Part shown: positions 6,339-8,979 of the stretch, in pieces
Position numbering within the stretch: the first letter of the stretch is position 1
Layout: every line of letters begins with the position of its first letter
NCBI GenBank assembly: GCA_003532515.1
Contig: DOEX01000058.1
Coordinates: 1-8,979, forward strand
Length of the DNA stretch: 8,979 bases
Direction of reading: 5' to 3'
Source of the DNA: Anaerolineaceae bacterium
GTDB lineage: Bacteria; Chloroflexota; Anaerolineae; Anaerolineales; Anaerolineaceae
The notes under the pieces: model-generated
The model's input: only the letters and a program-made list of their open reading frames with translations
Told to the model about the DNA's origin: nothing
Databases searched by the model: none
Translations under genes and position numbers: made by a program

Positions 6339-6409
6339 CTGTGAAACCAAACAACAAAGTTGTCGGCATGGCGCAGATACCTGATACGATTTGTTTGGTG
6401 GTTTCTCAG
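6339..6409. repeat. Imperfect inverted repeat with long loop
   Basis: The left arm 6339-6354 reads CTGTGAAACCAAACAA. The reverse complement of the right arm 6391-6409 reads CTGAGAAACCACCAAACAA. They agree except for one base and a 3-nt insertion, and the loop is 36 nt. No T-run follows on either side, so a plain intrinsic terminator is unlikely. It could be a transcript-end structure between convergent genes or the remains of a small mobile repeat. Confidence 0.5.
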
Positions 6410-6492
6410 TTAAAAGCAAGCATTTTCCGCACAATTGAAATTCACTAAGTAAGGTGTCTCCCAAATGAGGTTAAATAGATAGCAAATCGACT

Positions 6493-6516
6493 GCTGGAGG
6501 TTCAGCATCCCCCAGC
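6493..6516 (-). terminator. Hairpin just past the PQQ lipoprotein gene, possible weak terminator
   Basis: GCTGGAGG (6493-6500) can pair with CCCCCAGC (6509-6516) over seven base pairs with one A-C mismatch and an 8-nt loop. It begins 12 nt beyond the TAA of the minus-strand gene. No clear U-tract follows, so intrinsic termination would be weak. An alternative stem, TGCTG with CAGCA, overlaps it. Confidence 0.35.
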
Positions 6517-6528
6517 TTGTCTATGAGA

Positions 6529-8139
6529 TTATTTTGCAAGGTCTATTAATGCTAAAATGCCAAAATCACTTAAAATTAATGTTCTACCAGACAACTCTAT
6601 CAAACTATCAGAGCCAAATTTTGTATTGAGAGAGATTTTTTGTTCTTCACCAGATATTGGGTCTACTAGACACCAACGAAATAAAAACTTGTCTTCAAAG
6701 GTTCCAAGTAACGTGTCGTCTTTTGTCCAAAGGTGATTTCCCGTTCTTTGGTCTATTGCCAAATTATTCCCGTTAGAGTCTTCCACCAAAATTACATCTT
6801 CGTAATAAAAATAATCTCTGTTTAATTTACTCCATTCTTCTTCATCATCCTGCCATAAAACTTCTCCAGTTAAATAGTCAATCCCTTGAATAATGCCCAC
6901 TTCGGAGTAGTAAACTATTAAGCCATTTTCACTAACATATATCTCATGCCATCGCTCAGGAGTAAAACTGTTCAATAATTGACCGGTTTTTCTGTCATAT
7001 AAATTATATACTACCTCATTTTGATCATCGAAGGGAGATGTTTTGCAAATCAGATACTTTTCGAGGAGGTCACAACTGGTATCAAAAATACCAATTCCTA
7101 AAGAATTATTAATTTTTGCAATGCTTCCACCCCATATCAGATTACCAGTCATTATGTCGATTGCATTTAAATCAAAAATGACATTTCTTATTTCCGTTGA
7201 ATAATTTTCGCTTAATAAGTAAAGGATCTTTTCTTTTATGTCAATATCAACAATATGTAGAAAACCATCAGTATAAACACCTTCAGGTCTAGTAATCTGC
7301 CAAATTATCTTACCGTTAGCATAATTGATTCCCATGAAAGTATTAGTATCTTCTTGCTCGGCAACAATAAGGTTATCAGAATAAAAAAAGGGGATTTCGG
7401 TAGAGTTTAATTCCGGAGCTTGGATTAATGCGTAATCACCAGTTTTCTCGTCGACTTGCAGTAGCCAAAAAAAATGTTCTGAAGGGTTTGTAACGGAATA
7501 GTAGTAATGAGTGGTTAAAATCAACACATACTTCTCTTCTATTTTATGCATTATGGCAGCAGTATCTATGTATGTGTCTTCTTCAAATAGTAATTCTAAA
7601 ATAATTTTCCATTTAACCTCACCATTCTTTTTATCCAACCCATAAATGCGTTCCTCATCAGTTAGAACAAAAACAGTATCCTCGCCAACTGCCAAAACGT
7701 AACCACTTGTCTCTGATTGCCACTTTTCAAGGCCAGAAATGGAGTCGATAGCTACAATTCTTCCTTGCGATGGAAGATAAAAAGATGTGTCATCATATGC
7801 GTATCCCTTACCGTAGAAAATTTGCTGAGAACTATTAGCATCAGTAACTCTCGGTAATAATCGCCTAGAATAAGTATAAGAAATGGCATTGTCGAAATGC
7901 TGAGGTAAGCCAAATCCAACAGCCCAGCGCTCTTTTCCCGCGAGATTGTCCTCCACTTCTTCAGGTTGGACAAATGAAAATACCGATTCAGGCGTGGGAC
8001 CTTCAGGCGTTTTTGATTCTTTTGTTGTATTAATGCCAACAATAGTTTCATCTGAATTAGTAGTTGGTTGTAATTCGCTAGTTGTACAAGATGCTAATAA
8101 TCCAGAGAGTAACATTAAAAGAAAAAGGGTCTTTTTCAC
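6529..8139 (-). CDS. Putative PQQ-type beta-propeller lipoprotein
   Basis: A 536-residue exported protein read from the GTG at 8139, which has GGAGGAG 2 nt before it and begins with a clean signal peptide (VKKTLFLLMLLSGLLASC). A TTG at 8160 in the same frame would put the ribosome site inside the gene. The lipobox LASC makes Cys18 the likely lipid anchor. A Thr/Pro-rich linker (20-60) leads into repeated blades with the PQQ_2 pattern (AxDxxTGxxxW): VAIDSISGLEKW (129-140), YGLDKKNGEVKW (166-177), MGINYANGKIIW (269-280), NAIDIMTGNLIW (325-336), QGIDYLTGEVLW (418-429) and LAIDQRTGNHLW (460-471), plus weaker copies near 226, 376 and 488. That suggests roughly eight blades. Such propellers are scaffolds (as in BamB) or quinoprotein-like. 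No dehydrogenase active-site motif is seen, so a binding or structural role is more likely than catalysis. Single gene, codons AT-rich. Confidence 0.85.
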   Translation of the reverse strand: MKKTLFLLMLLSGLLASCTTSELQPTTNSDETIVGINTTKESKTPEGPTPESVFSFVQPEEVEDNLAGKERWAVGFGLPQHFDNAISYTYSRRLLPRVTDANSSQQIFYGKGYAYDDTSFYLPSQGRIVAIDSISGLEKWQSETSGYVLAVGEDTVFVLTDEERIYGLDKKNGEVKWKIILELLFEEDTYIDTAAIMHKIEEKYVLILTTHYYYSVTNPSEHFFWLLQVDEKTGDYALIQAPELNSTEIPFFYSDNLIVAEQEDTNTFMGINYANGKIIWQITRPEGVYTDGFLHIVDIDIKEKILYLLSENYSTEIRNVIFDLNAIDIMTGNLIWGGSIAKINNSLGIGIFDTSCDLLEKYLICKTSPFDDQNEVVYNLYDRKTGQLLNSFTPERWHEIYVSENGLIVYYSEVGIIQGIDYLTGEVLWQDDEEEWSKLNRDYFYYEDVILVEDSNGNNLAIDQRTGNHLWTKDDTLLGTFEDKFLFRWCLVDPISGEEQKISLNTKFGSDSLIELSGRTLILSDFGILALIDLAK

Positions 8140-8141
8140 AA

Positions 8142-8148
8142 CTCCTCC
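8142..8148 (-). promoter_or_regulatory. Ribosome binding site fixing the GTG start of the PQQ lipoprotein
   Basis: GGAGGAG on the minus strand, 2 nt (4 nt from the core GGAGG) before GTG at 8139. It rules out the in-frame TTG at 8160 and gives a protein that starts with VKK and a signal peptide, as the other lipoprotein starts with MKK. Confidence 0.75.
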
Positions 8149-8218
8149 AGTCAATGGCAAATCCCTAATACTAATTATTATTGAACCATTAATAAATGAT
8201 TGAACATATGTATTTTAC

Positions 8219-8224
8219 ATTATA
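8219..8224 (-). promoter_or_regulatory. Candidate -10 box for the PQQ lipoprotein gene
   Basis: A perfect TATAAT on the minus strand (8224-8219). The sequence 16-18 nt further upstream (CTTATA, ACTTAT or TTATAT) is a poor -35 box. Transcription from here would leave a leader of about 73 nt, and the two ATTGAAC repeats at 8180-8205 would lie inside it. The region is AT-rich, so chance TATAAT is possible. Confidence 0.3.
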
Positions 8225-8302
8225 TAATTTAGATTAGGTAATATAAGTTACGAACATTAATAAAAGACATGGACCTACAAACACTTGGCAAGATGAAGTT
8301 GA

Positions 8303-8322
8303 CAAACCAAACCAAACCAAAC
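8303..8322. repeat. Pentanucleotide tandem repeat, four CAAAC units
   Basis: Four uninterrupted CAAAC units in non-coding sequence. Short tandem repeats of this kind can vary in copy number by slippage. It lies about 160 nt upstream of the lipoprotein start codon, outside the predicted leader, so an effect on expression is only a possibility. Confidence 0.7.
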
Positions 8323-8638
8323 AGGTAGAACAGAACCATTCAGATGAGATTGTGGAACAACACAAGTAGGCGGTTTGAAACTCCGACTTTGCGAACGCAA
8401 ACAATCGACCGGACAGAACCATTAGTGAGCAAGCTCAATCGTCAATATGCATTTTGGATTGCTGACTTATTAACAACTCAATTCTTAAGCTGCGCAAAGG
8501 GGTACGCATATTTCGGTGGTTTTTTTCCGTAGTTTTCGCCATACTGTAAACTCCGGACTTCTGCTCGGAAATTTGTAGGTATAACGGAAAATCGCGATTT
8601 GCGGTTGTAAGGGCAATAATAGCAATGATCCTATGGAG

Positions 8639-8878
8639 CTAGTCTGAGGCTTTCCTCCCGTAAAGATGATAATCATCTCCAAGAGATAGTTTAAGCTGAT
8701 TTTCATCTACGTTAAAAAATACAAATTCCCCTTTTCCAGTTGTATCGTAGTTCTCATCGCCTCGATTCATAAAGTGTATACTATGTGCTGACCCACGCAC
8801 ATGAACTAATGCGATAATCTTGACGCTTTCGGCAAAAATACGATATACTTCAACTTCGCCGGGGTGTAGCGCAGTCGG
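8639..8878 (-). pseudogene. 5'-truncated gene fragment running antisense out of tRNA-Pro
   Basis: A minus-strand frame open for 79 codons from an in-frame TAG inside the tRNA (8881-8879) to a TAG at 8641-8639. The translation is convincingly protein-like: LHPGEVEVYRIFAESVKII, then LVHVRGSAHSIHFMNRGDEN and GKGEFVFFNVDENQLKLSLG, ending DDYHLYGRKASD. The first ATG is at 8770, mid-fragment, with no ribosome site. After the TAG the same frame stays open for 67 more codons to a TGA at 8437-8435, though that part looks less protein-like. I do not recognise a family. Most likely it is the back part of a gene truncated where it meets the tRNA locus. The tRNA promoter lies inside it on the other strand. 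Confidence 0.45.
8820..8849 (+). promoter_or_regulatory. Promoter of the tRNA-Pro gene
   Basis: TTGACG (8820-8825) and TATACT (8844-8849) each match 5 of 6 consensus bases at an 18-nt spacer. The predicted start near 8856 leaves a leader of about 4 nt before the mature tRNA. Confidence 0.65.
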
Positions 8879-8933
8879 CTAGCGCGCTGCGTTTGGGACG
8901 CAGAGGTCGACGGTTCGAGTCCGCCCACCCCGA
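8860..8933 (+). tRNA. tRNA-Pro, anticodon UGG
   Basis: A complete 74-nt cloverleaf. The acceptor stem CGGGGTG pairs with CACCCCG and is followed by discriminator A8933; the C1-G72 pair is typical of bacterial tRNA-Pro. The D arm is GCGC-loop-GCGC. The anticodon stem CTGCG/CGCAG encloses the loop TTTGGGA with anticodon TGG, which reads proline CCN codons. The T arm contains GGTTCGAGTCC. The genome encodes CC after A73 but then T, so the final A of CCA must be added by the nucleotidyltransferase. It is probably transcribed alone. Confidence 0.97.
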
Positions 8934-8935
8934 CC

Positions 8936-8942
8936 TTTTTTT
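8936..8942 (+). terminator. T-run behind tRNA-Pro, likely transcription end
   Basis: Seven consecutive T begin 2 nt after the discriminator base. The GC-rich T arm and acceptor of the tRNA are the only stem before it, so release may rely on the tRNA fold itself. There is no separate hairpin. Confidence 0.4.
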
Positions 8943-8979
8943 CAAAGGCTTAGCAAAGCGACCAACGTGTGAGCACCCC

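Larger units (their letters stand above)
6260..6528. other. Intergenic gap between two convergent lipoprotein genes
   Basis: No confident gene is present. A GTG overlapping the lipoprotein stop (6259) opens a 41-codon plus-strand frame to 6384 with a fairly protein-like end (CFGKEGRTGCETKQQSC), but it has no ribosome site. The gap holds an imperfect inverted repeat (6339-6409) and a small hairpin close to the end of the minus-strand gene (6493-6516). Confidence 0.5.
8161..8859. other. AT-rich stretch between the PQQ lipoprotein gene and tRNA-Pro
   Basis: No intact gene found in about 700 nt. It contains a perfect TATAAT upstream of the lipoprotein gene, a pair of ATTGAAC direct repeats 19 nt apart (8180-8186 and 8199-8205), a (CAAAC)4 run (8303-8322), an 11-nt direct repeat ACAGAACCATT (8330-8340 and 8413-8423), a protein-like minus-strand fragment (8878-8639) and the tRNA promoter. 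The middle part, 8323-8435, shows nothing I can interpret. Confidence 0.55.

Noticed and set aside
8344..8532. 62-codon plus-strand frame
   Set aside because: No ribosome site, no recognisable motif, and composition like translated non-coding DNA.
8665..8677. Fur-box-like palindrome GATGATAATCATC
   Set aside because: It matches the core of the Fur consensus, but it falls in the protein-like fragment (Gly-Asp-Asp-Tyr-His), has no gene start nearby on either side, and is only 13 nt long.
8860..8979. Integrative-element attachment site at the tRNA 3' end
   Set aside because: No second copy of the tRNA 3' end occurs in the window, and the AT-rich tract lies on the 5' side of the tRNA.

Overview
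The window looks like a bacterial chromosome segment. The gene set (a bacterial translin homologue, a DUF3467 protein, a membrane-tethered Cas4-like nuclease, tandem AI-2E-type permeases, a small SRP RNA) fits Chloroflexota, perhaps Anaerolineae. That assignment is inference from gene content and protein style, not a database match.

Layout. Positions 1-4720 are a compact, moderate-GC, leftward (minus strand) block. In order of transcription it holds ssb (4720-4334), a DUF3467 protein (4324-4010), a translin-family protein (4007-3363), a Cas4/RecB-like nuclease carried on two overlapping reading frames (3363-3139 and 3139-2618), two AI-2E-type membrane proteins (2539-1274 and 1284-115) and the small SRP RNA gene ffs, which runs off the left edge. 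The junctions are very tight: TGATG stop/start overlaps at translin/nuclease-N and at nuclease-N/nuclease-C, an 11-nt overlap between the two permeases, and 2-nt and 9-nt gaps upstream. ffs has its own well-formed promoter, which starts just past the last permease stop codon.

Positions 4721-8859 are visibly AT-richer, gene-sparse and accessory in character. They hold two convergent putative lipoprotein genes: a PDZ-containing protein built from a duplicated unit (5225-6259, plus) and a PQQ-type beta-propeller protein (8139-6529, minus). The non-coding stretches around them contain short protein-like open stretches that look like decayed gene ends, an imperfect inverted repeat and a (CAAAC)4 run. 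The window ends with tRNA-Pro(UGG) at 8860-8933, which has its own promoter and a T-run behind it.

How the genes may work together. ssb, DUF3467, translin and the nuclease form a likely co-expressed nucleic-acid-handling set: an ssDNA-binding protein, a small protein of unknown role, an RNA/ssDNA-binding translin homologue, and a membrane-tethered PD-(D/E)XK nuclease with Fe-S cysteines. The most unusual point is that the nuclease is split exactly at the outer turn of a predicted transmembrane hairpin. The first Fe-S cysteine and the motif-I histidine sit on one polypeptide, and the catalytic D...ExK core and the last three cysteines on the other. A joint function for this set is a hypothesis.
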